From Streptomyces sp. NBC_00448 (GTDB taxonomy: Bacteria > Actinomycetota > Actinomycetes > Streptomycetales > Streptomycetaceae), in assembly GCF_036014115.1 (NCBI RefSeq), contig NZ_CP107913.1:9256501-9320500 (forward strand): a stretch of DNA of 64,000 nucleotides, given 5' to 3'. Each line of letters opens with the position of its first letter. Position 1 is the stretch's first letter. Below the pieces are notes generated by a model. It saw nothing but the letters and a program-made list of their open reading frames with translations. It was not told the origin of the DNA and searched no databases. This document shows positions 26,100 through 35,381 of the stretch, in pieces. The translations under genes and the position numbers were made by a program.

Positions 26100-26408
26100 C
26101 GAGCTCCTGATGATGGAGGGTACGTCCCCGCCTCGGACCCTGCTCGGTGGTCCTGGCGACTTTGTCCGGGCTTGCGGCGCAACTGCGGGCCGCTTACCGG
26201 CTAGGCGTACCTCTGGCGCCGGTACTCGTATTCCAGCGCTTGCCCGGGAGTAAATCGCGCAGATTCCCCCGTGTCAACCGCGCGTTTCTGCGCAGTTGGG
26301 GCACATACGAGTCAAGAACGCGCAGCGCGCCCCGAGTTCCGCGCACGGACCCGGCCGATCCCGTGGGGGAAGCGGTGCGTCCACGACGGCTGCGGGAAGG
26401 ATATGCGT
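26100..26408. other. divergent intergenic region
   Basis: About 310 bp between the divergently transcribed GH114 and PH-domain genes. It is less GC-biased than its surroundings in places (for example 26240-26300) and should hold both promoters. I could not define convincing -35/-10 boxes, and the open frame that runs through it lacks a usable start signal. Confidence 0.5.
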
Positions 26409-26759
26409 ATGGACACGCAGGAGATCTACCGGGACCGCTGGATTCGCTGCATGCCGGACGCCGTGCGCATCCGCGGCTACTACTTCCCGTGGGGCACCAA
26501 GACCGTGCGCTACGCCGACATCCGCGACGTGCGGCGGGTGACCCTCGGCCTGTTCAGCGGCCAGGCGCGGATCTGGGGCACGTCGAGCCCGACGATATGG
26601 GCCAGCCTGGACCCGGGCCGGCTGGGCAAGAGCGAGGGGCTGCTGCTCGACGTCGGCAAGCACATCCGCCCGTTCATCACCCCGGACGACCCGGCCGCCG
26701 TCGAGGCCGCGATCCGCGCCCGTATCGCGCCGGAGCCGGAGACGGATGGCAAGGTGTGA
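26409..26759 (+). CDS. PH-domain-like small protein
   Basis: 116 residues from the ATG at 26409. The upstream ATG at 26403 is only 2 bp from the GGGAAGG site, so the later one is preferred. The sequence (VRIRGYYFPWGTKTVRYADIRDV...GLLLDVGKHIRPFITPDDPAAV) follows the short bacterial PH-like fold. It has no membrane helix. The role is unknown. The next gene starts 70 bp later on the same strand. Confidence 0.75.
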   Translation: MDTQEIYRDRWIRCMPDAVRIRGYYFPWGTKTVRYADIRDVRRVTLGLFSGQARIWGTSSPTIWASLDPGRLGKSEGLLLDVGKHIRPFITPDDPAAVEAAIRARIAPEPETDGKV

Positions 26760-26829
26760 GCGGAGGAGAGGCGCGAGCGGTGGACACGCCCTCGGGGCGA
26801 CGGCGCGATCGATGGGAGCGGGTGAGGCG

Positions 26830-27948
26830 ATGACCACGGGCGGAGCCGAGCGGCACGGCGCGGTCAACGCGCTCACCGACATCGCCGGCCTGCGGGTCGG
26901 CCACGCGCAGCGCGCCGGCGACGGGTGGCTCACCGGCACCACTGTGGTGCTGGCCCCCGAGGGCGGCGCCGTCACCGCCGTGGACGTGCGCGGCGGCGGC
27001 CCGGGCACCCGCGAGACCGACGCGCTCGACCCGCGCAACCTCGTCCAGAGCGTCGAGGCGATCGTGCTGACCGGCGGCAGCGCCTACGGCCTCGACGCGG
27101 CCGGCGGGGTGATGGCATGGCTGGAGGAGCAGGGGCGCGGCTTCCGCGTCGGCGGCCCCGGCCAGGTGGTGCCGGTGGTGCCGGCCGCCGCGCTGTTCGA
27201 CCTCGGCCGCGGCGGCGACTGGTCGGCCCGCCCGGACCGGGAGATGGGCCGGACGGCGGTGGAGGCGGCCGCCGCGACGCCGGAGGGCGCGCCGGTCGCG
27301 CAGGGCTGCGTCGGCGCCGGAACCGGCGCGGTCGCCGGCGGTCTCAAGGGCGGCGTCGGCACCGCGAGCACCGTCCTGCCCGCCGGGACCACGGTGGCCG
27401 CGCTCGCCGCGGTGAACTCCTCCGGGTCGGTGGCCGACCCCGACACCGGCGCCCTGTGGGGCGCCCTCCCGCGGTGGGCCGACGAGTTCGGAGTCGACGG
27501 CTCGCCGCTGCCCGCGGCCGTCCGCGACCGGGGCCGGCAGCGGTTGGCCGCCGCGGCACGGCGGCCGCCGCTGAACACCACGCTCGCCGTGGTCGCCACC
27601 GACGCCGTACTGACCCGCGCGCAGGCGCAGAAGCTCGCCGGCACCGCCCACGACGGGCTGGCCCGCGCGGTCCGCCCGGTGCACCTGCTCTCCGACGGCG
27701 ACACGGTCTTCGCGCTGGCCACCGGACGGCGGCCGCTGCTGACGCCGGACGCCCTCACGACCACGGACCCGGCCTTCGGCGTCCATCTGGCGGCGGGCGC
27801 CCTCGACGCCGTCCTCGCGGCGGGCGCCGACGTCCTCACCCGCGCCGTGCTGCACGCCGTGCTGTCCGCGGAGGGCGTGCGCGGGCCGGGCGGCGACTTC
27901 CCCGCCTACCGCGAGCTGTACGAGATCCCTCGGGCGGACGGCGGCTGA
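26830..27948 (+). CDS. P1-family peptidase (DmpA-like N-terminal nucleophile hydrolase)
   Basis: 372 residues from the ATG at 26830; an ATG at 26812 is an alternative. It has the features of the DmpA/P1 aminopeptidase family: NALTDIAGLRVGHAQ at the start, VVLTGGSAYGLDAA, GCVGAGTGAVAGGLKGGVGTAS, and AALAAVNSSGSV, where autocleavage would expose the nucleophile. These cytosolic enzymes cleave N-terminal beta- or D-amino acids or amides. No neighbouring gene hints at a specific substrate. Confidence 0.9.
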   Translation: MTTGGAERHGAVNALTDIAGLRVGHAQRAGDGWLTGTTVVLAPEGGAVTAVDVRGGGPGTRETDALDPRNLVQSVEAIVLTGGSAYGLDAAGGVMAWLEEQGRGFRVGGPGQVVPVVPAAALFDLGRGGDWSARPDREMGRTAVEAAAATPEGAPVAQGCVGAGTGAVAGGLKGGVGTASTVLPAGTTVAALAAVNSSGSVADPDTGALWGALPRWADEFGVDGSPLPAAVRDRGRQRLAAAARRPPLNTTLAVVATDAVLTRAQAQKLAGTAHDGLARAVRPVHLLSDGDTVFALATGRRPLLTPDALTTTDPAFGVHLAAGALDAVLAAGADVLTRAVLHAVLSAEGVRGPGGDFPAYRELYEIPRADGG

Positions 27949-28170
27949 CACCGGTCGCCGGCACCGGGCGGTGGGCCCGTTCGCCGGCACCGTTCGCGAC
28001 CCTGCCGCCCGATCGGCGCCCATCGGTTCCGCCGACCAGGGGGCACGGGGCGGCAGTGGGTGACGCGGCGGCGCCGGCGCCGTTGGTACGGGTGGACGCG
28101 CGGGCGGCGCCACCGCACCACCCGCGCGCACCGGTCCGTGCGGTCCACCGTCGCGAGGGAGCCCCCTGCC

Positions 28171-29325
28171 ATGACCGACCTGCCCGCCGACACCGCGCTG
28201 CCGCCGGCGCCGGCCGCTCCCGCGATCGGCTCCTCCTCCACGTCGTCCGCTTCCTCCGCCTCCTCCCGCCGGCCGCGGGTGGGCGCGGTCCTCCCGGCGG
28301 TCCGCCGCTCCTGGTTCGGCGTCGGCTTCGGCACCGGTCTCGGCGCGGTGCTCGCCTGGATGCTGGTGCGGACCGTGCTGCGGATGAGCGAGCTGCTGAC
28401 GCTGCTGCTGCTCGCGGTCTTCATCGCGGTCAGCCTGGAACCGGTCGTGGCGTGGCTGTGCCGGCGCGGGATGCGCCGGGGGCTCTCGGTGGCGACGGTG
28501 GCGGCCGGGCTCGCCGGAGTCCTGGCGGGCTTCGTGGCACTGGTGATCCCGCCGGTCAGCGCCGCGATCACCGCGCTCACCGACGACGTGCCGCGCTGGC
28601 GCAGCCAACTGCACGACCACCACACCACCTTGGGCCGCCTGGAGGAGCACTACCACGTCATCGAGAAAGTCCGGCAGCGACTCGGCTCCGGCGGGGGCGC
28701 GTCCGAGATCGCCGGGGGAGTGCTCGGCGCCGGGCAGCTCGTGGTGAGCGCGGTGGCCTCCACCGCGATCGTCATCACCGTCACCCTCTACGTGATGGTG
28801 GCCCTGCCGACGATCAAACGGTTCTGCTACCGCTTCGTGCCCGGCACCCGCCGGACCAGGGCCGAGTCGGTGAGCGAGGAGATCCTCAGCCGGGTCGGCC
28901 GCTTCATGCTGGGCAACGTCGCCACCTCGGCGATCGCCGGCGCCGCCACCGTCATCTGGTGCGAGACCACCGGCGTGCCCTACCCGGCCGCCCTCGGCTT
29001 CTTCGTCGCCCTCATGGACATGGTGCCGGTGATCGGCTCGACCATCGGCGGGGTCGCGGTCAGCCTGGTCGCCCTGTCGGTGTCCCTGCCCGTGGCCCTG
29101 GCCACCGCTGCGTTCTCGATCGCCTTCCGCGTCGCCGAGGACTACCTGATCATGCCGCGGGCGATGAAGTTCGCGGTGGACGTCCACCCGGTCGTCACCG
29201 TCGTCGCGGTCCTGATCGGGGGGAGCCTGCTCGGCATCGTCGGCGGGCTGGTGGCGATCCCCGCGGCGGTGGCGCTGGGCATCGTCCTCGACGAGTACGT
29301 CTTCCCGCGCACCGACCGGGCGTGA
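28171..29325 (+). CDS. AI-2E family transporter
   Basis: 384 residues. A low-complexity Ala/Ser N-terminus is followed by about seven to eight helices in the PerM/AI-2E (PF01594) arrangement, with a hydrophilic helical segment at about 140-190 and the conserved LMDMVPVIGSTIGG plus EDYLIMPRAM near the C-terminus. Members export small molecules or sodium; AI-2 export is only one proposed role. The ATG at 28171 follows a GAGGGAG site. The gene stands alone and converges with LtrA. Confidence 0.92.
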   Translation: MTDLPADTALPPAPAAPAIGSSSTSSASSASSRRPRVGAVLPAVRRSWFGVGFGTGLGAVLAWMLVRTVLRMSELLTLLLLAVFIAVSLEPVVAWLCRRGMRRGLSVATVAAGLAGVLAGFVALVIPPVSAAITALTDDVPRWRSQLHDHHTTLGRLEEHYHVIEKVRQRLGSGGGASEIAGGVLGAGQLVVSAVASTAIVITVTLYVMVALPTIKRFCYRFVPGTRRTRAESVSEEILSRVGRFMLGNVATSAIAGAATVIWCETTGVPYPAALGFFVALMDMVPVIGSTIGGVAVSLVALSVSLPVALATAAFSIAFRVAEDYLIMPRAMKFAVDVHPVVTVVAVLIGGSLLGIVGGLVAIPAAVALGIVLDEYVFPRTDRA

Positions 29326-29330
29326 GCGGA

Positions 29331-29363
29331 CCGGGCGGCGTCCTCGAGGTGCCCTCCGCCCGG
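29331..29363. terminator. weak hairpin between convergent genes
   Basis: CCGGGCGG (29331-29338) and CCGCCCGG (29356-29363) form an 8-bp stem with a 17-nt loop between the AI-2E transporter and LtrA stops. Confidence 0.5.
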
Positions 29364-29370
29364 CACCGCC

Positions 29371-30660
29371 TCAGCCCTCGTCCCGCCGGGCGAGGTCGTC
29401 GAGCATCCGCCGCTGGTGGCGGTGGCCGACCGTCTCGTACCCGACGACCGTCACGAACGGCGCGAGCATCACCACCAGCAGGCACACCGACAGCGCGGCA
29501 CCGGCCGCGGCCAGGGCCACCGCCGCGACGAGGACGACCAGCGTGAGGGAGATCAGCAGCAGGTGGAAGCGGTCCCGGGCGGACAGCAGCAGCGCGTGCA
29601 GCAGGTAGATCGTCAGCACGTACACGCCGACCGGCAGCGCCAGCGCCAGCACCACCGCGGTCGAGCTCAGCTCCGAGTGGTGCTCCAGGTACAGCCCGGC
29701 GACGTGCAGCCCGGCGCCCGCCCCGGCGATCCCGAGGAAGACGGGGATGTGCCCGTACCCGAAGAGGTAGCCGCGGCTGCGGCGGTGCACCAGGATGTCG
29801 CCGAACGGGGTGGCGAAGTACACCCACCACATCCCGAAGGTCAGCCCGACGCCGGCGACCACGACGGCCACCGCGGTGCCGGTCCAGTGCGTGCCGTCCG
29901 CGCCGCCGAGCAGACCGCCGGACGACGCGACGGTGCCGACCACACCCTCGCCCAGCGTGATGATCGCGAACAGGCTGTACCGCTCCGCGACATGGTGCGG
30001 GTGCCAGGGTGTGCCGCCGGCGCCGCCCTGGCCGAGCACCGGCAGCATCAGCTCCAGCGCCGCCAGCACGACGAAGACCGTGAAGACGGCGGCGCGCGGC
30101 AGATGCGTGAACGCGATCACCGTCCAGGCGGCCTGGACGGTCACCGTCCAGCGGATCATGGCCATGCCGACGTCGTGGAAGGGCGGCGAGTCGCGGGCCG
30201 CGCGCCACCACTGGAGCACCATCGCGACGCGCATCACCACGTATCCGACGACCATCGCGCGCAGTTCGAGGCGGCCGCCGTCCTCGACGGAGTGGAACAA
30301 CGCCGGCAGGCCGAGCGCGAACACCACGACGCCGATCATCTGCACCATGGTCAGCGCCCGGTAGAGCCAGTCGTCGGTGCCGAACGCGGACGCGAACCAG
30401 CTGAAGCTGATCCACGCGATGCAGATCGCGACCATCGCCAGCACGAACGCGGCGACCGCCTGCGCGGCATGCCCCGCGGCGAGCATCTCGGCGAACTGCT
30501 CGGCCGCGGTGCCGACGGCGACCACGAACGTCAGGTCGAGCAGGAGTTCCAGCGGGGTGGAGACCCGGCCGTGCTGCTCGGGGTCGCGGCCGGTCATCGG
30601 CACCCGCTGATGCGCCACCCTGCCGGTTCCTGGGGTGCTGCCGGGTTCGGAGTCGGTCAT
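29371..30660 (-). CDS. low temperature requirement protein A family membrane protein
   Basis: 429 residues, with about twelve hydrophobic helices. The LtrA pattern is clear: TPLELLLDLTFVVAVGTAAEQFAE at the first helix, FSWFASAFGTDDWLYRAL, HHVAERYSLFAIITLGEGVVG in the middle, and a basic C-terminal tail. First named in Listeria; function is unknown. The ATG at 30660 is chosen; a second ATG lies 9 bp upstream. Confidence 0.92.
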   Translation of the reverse strand: MTDSEPGSTPGTGRVAHQRVPMTGRDPEQHGRVSTPLELLLDLTFVVAVGTAAEQFAEMLAAGHAAQAVAAFVLAMVAICIAWISFSWFASAFGTDDWLYRALTMVQMIGVVVFALGLPALFHSVEDGGRLELRAMVVGYVVMRVAMVLQWWRAARDSPPFHDVGMAMIRWTVTVQAAWTVIAFTHLPRAAVFTVFVVLAALELMLPVLGQGGAGGTPWHPHHVAERYSLFAIITLGEGVVGTVASSGGLLGGADGTHWTGTAVAVVVAGVGLTFGMWWVYFATPFGDILVHRRSRGYLFGYGHIPVFLGIAGAGAGLHVAGLYLEHHSELSSTAVVLALALPVGVYVLTIYLLHALLLSARDRFHLLLISLTLVVLVAAVALAAAGAALSVCLLVVMLAPFVTVVGYETVGHRHQRRMLDDLARRDEG

Positions 30661-30778
30661 GCCCAGCATGATGCCGGACGCGACCGCCGTTCCCGGGTCA
30701 GCCCGCGGTCCCTTGCGGCGCCGGGGGAGCGGCCGCCCGCACGTCCGCACGTCCGAACGTCCTTGTGGCGGACCGGTG

Positions 30779-31888
30779 TCACGCCACGGGCGGGTGGAAC
30801 GGGTAGTCGGTGTAGCCGGTCGCCCCGCCCACGTACATCAGGTACCGGTCCCGTACGGGATTGACGGGGGCGCCGGTGCGGAGGCGCTCGACCAGGTCGG
30901 GGTTGGCGAGGAAGGGGCGGCCGAGGGCGATGAGGTCGGCGCCGGCGGCGAGCAGGAGTTCGGCCGCGTGCCGGCCGCCGTCCGCGGGGAGCCGGTCGGC
31001 GGGCAGGAGCGGGTTGGCGATGAGCGTGCCCGGCCACTGCTCGCGGATGTCCCGGTAGACCGCGGCGCCGGGCTCGGCGAAGCCGACATGGAGGTAGGCC
31101 AGGCCGTGGCCGGCCAGGGCGGAGACGAGCGCCGGGTACAGCGCGCCGGTGTCGTCGCCCTCGTCGATGCCGTTGACGGCGCGCCCGGGGGAGATCCGCA
31201 GCCCGGTGCGCCGCGGGCCGATCGCGGCGGCGACGGCCTCGGTCACCGCGACGGTGAAGCGGATACGGTTCGCCACGCCGCCGCCCCACGCGTCGGTGCG
31301 GTGGTTGGTGTTGGGGGACAGGAACTGGTGCAGCAGGTAGCCGTTGGCGCTGTGCACCTCGACGCCGTCGAAGCCCGCGGCCACGGCGTTGCGGGCGGCG
31401 GCGGCGAAGTCGGCCACGGTGGCGCCGATGTCGTGCGGCGTCATCTCGCGGGGGACGGGCGCGGGCCGCTTCCCGGCGGGGGTGTGCAGGAGTTCGGGCA
31501 GCGCGACCGGCGACGGCGCGAGCGGGGTGTGGCCGCTGGTGTCGGGGTGGCCGACCCGGCCGCCGTGCTGGATCTGCAGGAACATCGGTCCGCCGCCGGC
31601 CGCGCGCACCGCCTCGGTGACCCGGCGCCACCCGGCCACCTGCGCACCGTCGTGGATGCCGGTGGTGTTCGGGTACGTCCGGCCGACCGCGTTCGGGGTG
31701 GTGGCCTCGGCGACGATCAGGCCCGCGGTCGCGCGCTGGGCGTAGTAGGTCGCCATGAGGGCGGTCGGGACGCCCTCGGCGGTGGCCCGGTTGCGGGTCA
31801 TCGGCGCCATCACCAGGCGGTTGGCGAGCCGGAGGCCGCCGAGGGAGGTGGGCGCGAAGAGGTGCGGCGTCGTTCGGGTGTCGGTCAT
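30779..31888 (-). CDS. old yellow enzyme family alkene reductase
   Basis: 369 residues. FMN/NAD(P)H flavoenzyme barrel with LFAPTSLGGLRLANRLVMAPMTRNRA at the start, GRVGHPDTSGH, FDGVEVHSANGYLLHQFLSP with the conserved His/Asn region, and GRPFLANPDLVERL near the end. It reduces the double bond of enals, enones, nitro or maleimide-type electrophiles. It is divergent from a MerR regulator 62 bp away, the usual arrangement for an electrophile-induced reductase. Confidence 0.94.
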   Translation of the reverse strand: MTDTRTTPHLFAPTSLGGLRLANRLVMAPMTRNRATAEGVPTALMATYYAQRATAGLIVAEATTPNAVGRTYPNTTGIHDGAQVAGWRRVTEAVRAAGGGPMFLQIQHGGRVGHPDTSGHTPLAPSPVALPELLHTPAGKRPAPVPREMTPHDIGATVADFAAAARNAVAAGFDGVEVHSANGYLLHQFLSPNTNHRTDAWGGGVANRIRFTVAVTEAVAAAIGPRRTGLRISPGRAVNGIDEGDDTGALYPALVSALAGHGLAYLHVGFAEPGAAVYRDIREQWPGTLIANPLLPADRLPADGGRHAAELLLAAGADLIALGRPFLANPDLVERLRTGAPVNPVRDRYLMYVGGATGYTDYPFHPPVA

Positions 31889-31950
31889 GGCGGCCACGCT
31901 AGGAGTTAGCATCGGTGTCAGATTCAACCGGGAAGAGTGTGAGGTGCGTC
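31889..31950. promoter_or_regulatory. divergent MerR-type control region
   Basis: The 62 bp between the reductase and the MerR gene contain, on the minus strand, TTGAAT followed after 20 bp by TAGCGT. A long spacer of 19-20 bp is the hallmark of promoters activated by MerR-family proteins. The -10 is poor, so this is a candidate only. Confidence 0.4.
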
Positions 31951-32355
31951 ATGCGGATCGGTGAGCTGGCCAGGTGCACGGGGGTCAGCGAGCGGTCCCT
32001 GCGGTACTACGAGCAGCAGGGGTTGCTCAGCGCCGACCGCACGCCCGGCGGGCACCGCGAGTACGCCGAGAGCGCGGTGGACCGCGTCGTCCGCATCCAG
32101 CAGCTCTACTCGGCCGGGCTGTGCAGCGCCAAGATCGTGCAGCTGCTTCCGTGCATGCGGGACGCGGACGGCGGCCCCTGCGAGTCCGCCGGAACCCAAC
32201 TGGTCGCCGACCTCACGGTGGAGCGCGACCGCATCGACCGGATGATCGACGACCTGCGCCGCTCCCGCGCCGTACTCGACGACGTGATCGCCGCGGCAGC
32301 CTCCACAACGCCCCCGGCGCCCCCCGCGAACCCGGGAGCCCCGCAGGGGAGTTGA
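31951..32355 (+). CDS. MerR-family transcriptional regulator
   Basis: 134 residues. The N-terminal winged helix (MRIGELARCTGVSERSLRYYEQQGLL) is followed by the dimerisation helix and a short variable C-terminus. Two cysteines (near residues 50 and 73) lie in the signal region, LLPCMRDADGGPCES, and could sense electrophiles or redox. It is divergent from the old yellow enzyme gene, its probable target. Confidence 0.92.
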   Translation: MRIGELARCTGVSERSLRYYEQQGLLSADRTPGGHREYAESAVDRVVRIQQLYSAGLCSAKIVQLLPCMRDADGGPCESAGTQLVADLTVERDRIDRMIDDLRRSRAVLDDVIAAAASTTPPAPPANPGAPQGS

Positions 32356-32448
32356 CGTTTCGGCGGGGCGCGTACGGTACGCCGGGCCGGCTCGCGCCGC
32401 AGCGGGTTGGCGGGTGGCGGGTCGTCCCGTGGCCCGGGTCCGCCCGGG

Positions 32449-32919
32449 TCATCCCTCGGGCGTGGCCTGCCCGCTCTGGGCCGTGTCGGCTGCGAGGAGG
32501 CGGACGAGGAGTTCGGTGAGCTGCCGTAGGTCGTCGGCGGGGAGGGTGCCGACGGCCGCGGGTGGGCGCAGCAGGATGGCGTCGGCGGTGGCCAGCGCGT
32601 CGTGCCCGGCGGCCGTGAGCGTGACGAGTTTGCGGCGCCGGTCGCCGGGGTGCGGGCGGCGCTCGACCAGGCCGTGGGCCTCCAACTTGTCGACGATGAG
32701 CGTCGCGTAGGGGGCGTCGACGCCGTTGGCCGCGGCGAGCTGGCTGAGGGTGCGCGGTCCCTCGCGGAGCTGGAAGAGGATCTTGCCGCGACCGCCGCCG
32801 AGCCGGAAGCCGAGCGCTTCGGCGAGCTCGCCGTGGCGGTTGTGGGCCTCGACGAAGCGCTGCATCAGGGCCCAGACCTGCCCGCCGGGGTCGGTGGATC
32901 GTATCGAGGAGCCTGCCAT
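32449..32919 (-). CDS. MarR-family transcriptional regulator
   Basis: 156 residues. The winged helix covers LSQLAAANGVDAPYATLIVDKLEAHGLVERRPHPGDRRRKLVTLT (about residues 58-103, wing DRR), between dimerisation helices. A GGGAGA site precedes the ATG. It follows an SDR gene on the same strand with an 80-bp gap, and an inverted repeat at the SDR start is a likely operator for it, so the pair would be autoregulated. Confidence 0.92.
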   Translation of the reverse strand: MAGSSIRSTDPGGQVWALMQRFVEAHNRHGELAEALGFRLGGGRGKILFQLREGPRTLSQLAAANGVDAPYATLIVDKLEAHGLVERRPHPGDRRRKLVTLTAAGHDALATADAILLRPPAAVGTLPADDLRQLTELLVRLLAADTAQSGQATPEG

Positions 32920-32999
32920 CGGTCGTGTCTCCCGCGTTCTTCAGTGCTGTGGCGGCCCGAGCCGCCGCGCCGTGTGCCCGGCCTGCTGCGGCGCCGCGT

Positions 33000-33734
33000 T
33001 CACCACGCCACCGTACGGCCGAGGTAGTCGACGTAGTGCAGGCCGGGCGCGCCCTGGAGGGAGTCGAGCGTCCTGACGACGTTCGGGATGCTCTCGTCGA
33101 CGCTGAGCCGGCCGTCCGGGCCGCCGACCCCGATCCGCACCCAGCCGGGGGCCATCAGCACCAGGGTCCGCTGCTGGCCGGCGTGCCGTGCCGCGTAGCT
33201 GCGCATGAACGTGTTGAGCGCGGCCTTGCTGCCGCGGTACACCTCGTGGCCGCCGCGCTCGTTGTTGGCCACGCTGCCCTGACCCGACGACATCACCCCG
33301 ATCGTGCCGTCGGGCTCGACGTGGTCCTGGAGCGCCTCGATGACGCGTATCGGGCCCAGCGCGTTGGTGACCATGACCCGGTTGAACTCGTCGGTCGCGG
33401 TCTGCGCCACCGTCCCCTCCGGCTGGTTGGTGACCCCCGCGTTCACGAAGAGCAGGTCGAACCGCCGGTCCGCCAACCGCTCGTGCAGCGCCGCGATCCG
33501 CGCCGGCTCGGTGACGTCGACCGTCTCGATCTCGATCCGCCCCGCGGAGCCCTCGGCGAGGTCGTGCAGCTCGGTCCGGCCCGACCCCCGCACGGTCGCC
33601 ACGACCCGCCGCCCACCGCGAGCCCACTCCCGGGCCAGCGCGAGCCCCAGCCCCCGGGACGCGCCGATCAACAGCACCCGCCCGCCCGCCTCCTCCGACT
33701 CGCCGGAGTGCGGTCCCGAATTAGTTGTAGTCAT
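33000..33734 (-). CDS. SDR-family oxidoreductase
   Basis: 244 residues from the ATG at 33734. The cofactor motif GASRGLGLAL is near residue 22, VNAGVTNQ follows, and the catalytic Ser-Tyr-Lys lies in VMSSGQGS...YRGSKAALN. The pattern is of the CsgA/sniffer-like SDR branch with unknown substrate. No good ribosome site precedes the ATG, and the possible promoter runs up to the start codon, so translation may be leaderless or nearly so. It is transcribed with the MarR gene downstream. Confidence 0.85.
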   Translation of the reverse strand: MTTTNSGPHSGESEEAGGRVLLIGASRGLGLALAREWARGGRRVVATVRGSGRTELHDLAEGSAGRIEIETVDVTEPARIAALHERLADRRFDLLFVNAGVTNQPEGTVAQTATDEFNRVMVTNALGPIRVIEALQDHVEPDGTIGVMSSGQGSVANNERGGHEVYRGSKAALNTFMRSYAARHAGQQRTLVLMAPGWVRIGVGGPDGRLSVDESIPNVVRTLDSLQGAPGLHYVDYLGRTVAW

Positions 33735-33758
33735 AGCAACAATTGTGTTCCCTACAAC
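33724..33758. promoter_or_regulatory. inverted-repeat operator at the SDR-MarR promoter
   Basis: GTTGTAG (33724-33730) and CTACAAC (33752-33758) are exact inverted arms around a 21-bp AT-rich centre containing CAATTG. It covers the SDR start codon and upstream bases. This is the most AT-rich stretch nearby and has the symmetry expected of a MarR binding site. Confidence 0.6.
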
Positions 33759-33953
33759 CAATCCGGTCAACCACCTTCCGCGCAACCGCACCTCGCCCAT
33801 GCGCTGCCCCGCCCCGAGTACGTCCTCGCCACCGATCACCCGGACGGCTCCTGGCCGGTGGTCCGGTCAGCACCGGCGCGTCCCGGCGTCGAACACCCGG
33901 GCGGGGCTGGCATGCTGGGCCGCTGAAGTCAGACAGTCGACATGGGAGTGATC

Positions 33954-35324
33954 GTGGTACACCGTCACGACAGCAGCGAAGCGCTGATCGACCCGGCCTA
34001 CACCACGCGCCTGGGGTGCATACAGGTGCCGAAGAACAGGCTGCCCGATCAGGAGACGGCGCCCCAGGCGGCGTACCGCATGATCCACGACGAGCTCCTG
34101 CTGGACGGAAGTTCACGGCTGAACATGGCCACGTTCGTGACGACGTGGATGGACCCCGAGGCCGAGAAGCTCATGGCCGAGACGTTCGACAAGAACATGA
34201 TCGACAAGGACGAGTACCCGCAGACCGCGGAGATCGAGCGCCGCTGCGTCAACATCGTCGCGAACCTCTTCCACGCGCCCTCCTCGGGCGACGCGATCGG
34301 CGTGTCGACCATAGGCTCCTCCGAGGCGGTCATGCTCGGCGGTCTCGCCATGAAGTGGAAGTGGCGCCAGCGCCGCCAGGCGGCCGGGCTCCCCGCGGAC
34401 CGCCCGAACCTGGTGATGGGCTCCAACGTCCAGGTGGTGTGGGAGAAGTTCTGCCGCTACTGGGACGTCGAGCCCCGCTACGTGCCCATGGCCGCCGACC
34501 GGTTCACCGTCGACGCCGACGAGACCATGTCGTACGTGGACGAGAACACCATCGGCGTCGTGCCGATCCTGGGCACCACCCACACCGGCGAGTTCGAGCC
34601 GATCAAGGACATCCACGACAGGGTCGTGGCCTACAACGCCGAGCACGACACGGACATCGCGATCCACGTCGACGCCGCGTCGGGCGGCTTCGTCGCCCCC
34701 TTCCTCCACCCCGACCTGGAATGGGACTTCCGGCTCCCGCAGGTGAAGTCGATCAACGTCTCCGGCCACAAGTACGGCCTCACCTACCCGGGCATAGGGT
34801 TCGTCGTGTGGCGCTCCGCCGAGGACCTGCCCGAGGACCTCGTCTTCCACGTGAACTACCTGGGCGGCGACATGCCGACCTTCACCCTCAACTTCTCCCG
34901 CCCCGGCAACCAGGTCGTCGGCCAGTACTACAACTTTGTACGCCTCGGCCGGGAGGGCTACACCAAGGTCATGGAAGGGCTGCGGGACACCGCGCACTTC
35001 CTCGCCGACGGCATCGCGAAACTCGACGCCTTCGACGTGATCAGCGACGGCACCGACATCCCCGTCGTCTCGTTCAAGCTCAACGACCCGAGCAGGTTCA
35101 CCGTCTTCCACGTCTCCGACGAACTGCGCCGCGACGGCTGGCAGGTGCCCGCGTACACCATGCCGCCCAACGCCGAGGAGATCGCCGTCCTGCGCATCGT
35201 GGTCCGCGAGGGCTTCAGCCGCGACCTCGCCGAATCCCTCCTGGCCACCCTCGCCAAGGCCGTCGACCGCCTCACCACCACCCCGCCCGCCCACGAGGCC
35301 GGTTCCGGCTTCGCCCACACCTGA
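33954..35324 (+). CDS. gad: glutamate decarboxylase
   Basis: 456 residues from the GTG at 33954, preferred because GGGAG lies 5 bp upstream; the in-frame ATG at 33942 has no ribosome site. It is colinear with E. coli GadB. Recognisable blocks are LDGSSRLNMATFVTTWMD, VSTIGSSEAVMLGGLAMKW, HVDAASGGF with the PLP Asp, and VSGHKYGLTYPG with the PLP Lys at about residue 273. The protein ends in FAHT, like the FKHT of GadB. It converts glutamate to GABA and consumes a proton. No glutamate/GABA antiporter is adjacent. Confidence 0.95.
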   Translation: MVHRHDSSEALIDPAYTTRLGCIQVPKNRLPDQETAPQAAYRMIHDELLLDGSSRLNMATFVTTWMDPEAEKLMAETFDKNMIDKDEYPQTAEIERRCVNIVANLFHAPSSGDAIGVSTIGSSEAVMLGGLAMKWKWRQRRQAAGLPADRPNLVMGSNVQVVWEKFCRYWDVEPRYVPMAADRFTVDADETMSYVDENTIGVVPILGTTHTGEFEPIKDIHDRVVAYNAEHDTDIAIHVDAASGGFVAPFLHPDLEWDFRLPQVKSINVSGHKYGLTYPGIGFVVWRSAEDLPEDLVFHVNYLGGDMPTFTLNFSRPGNQVVGQYYNFVRLGREGYTKVMEGLRDTAHFLADGIAKLDAFDVISDGTDIPVVSFKLNDPSRFTVFHVSDELRRDGWQVPAYTMPPNAEEIAVLRIVVREGFSRDLAESLLATLAKAVDRLTTTPPAHEAGSGFAHT

Positions 35325-35348
35325 CCGACCACGGGTTCCGCAGGGCAC

Positions 35349-35381
35349 CCGGGCCGGGCCGCTCAGCACCGGCCGGCCCGG
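35349..35381 (+). terminator. hairpin after glutamate decarboxylase
   Basis: CCGGGCCGGGCCG (35349-35361) pairs with CGGCCGGCCCGG (35370-35381) with one bulged G and an 8-nt loop, 25 bp after the stop codon. Confidence 0.7.

Noticed and set aside
26271..26408. 46-residue N-terminal extension of the PH-domain protein
   Set aside because: No ribosome site supports the upstream start, while GGGAAGG precedes the ATG at 26409 and the fold begins there.
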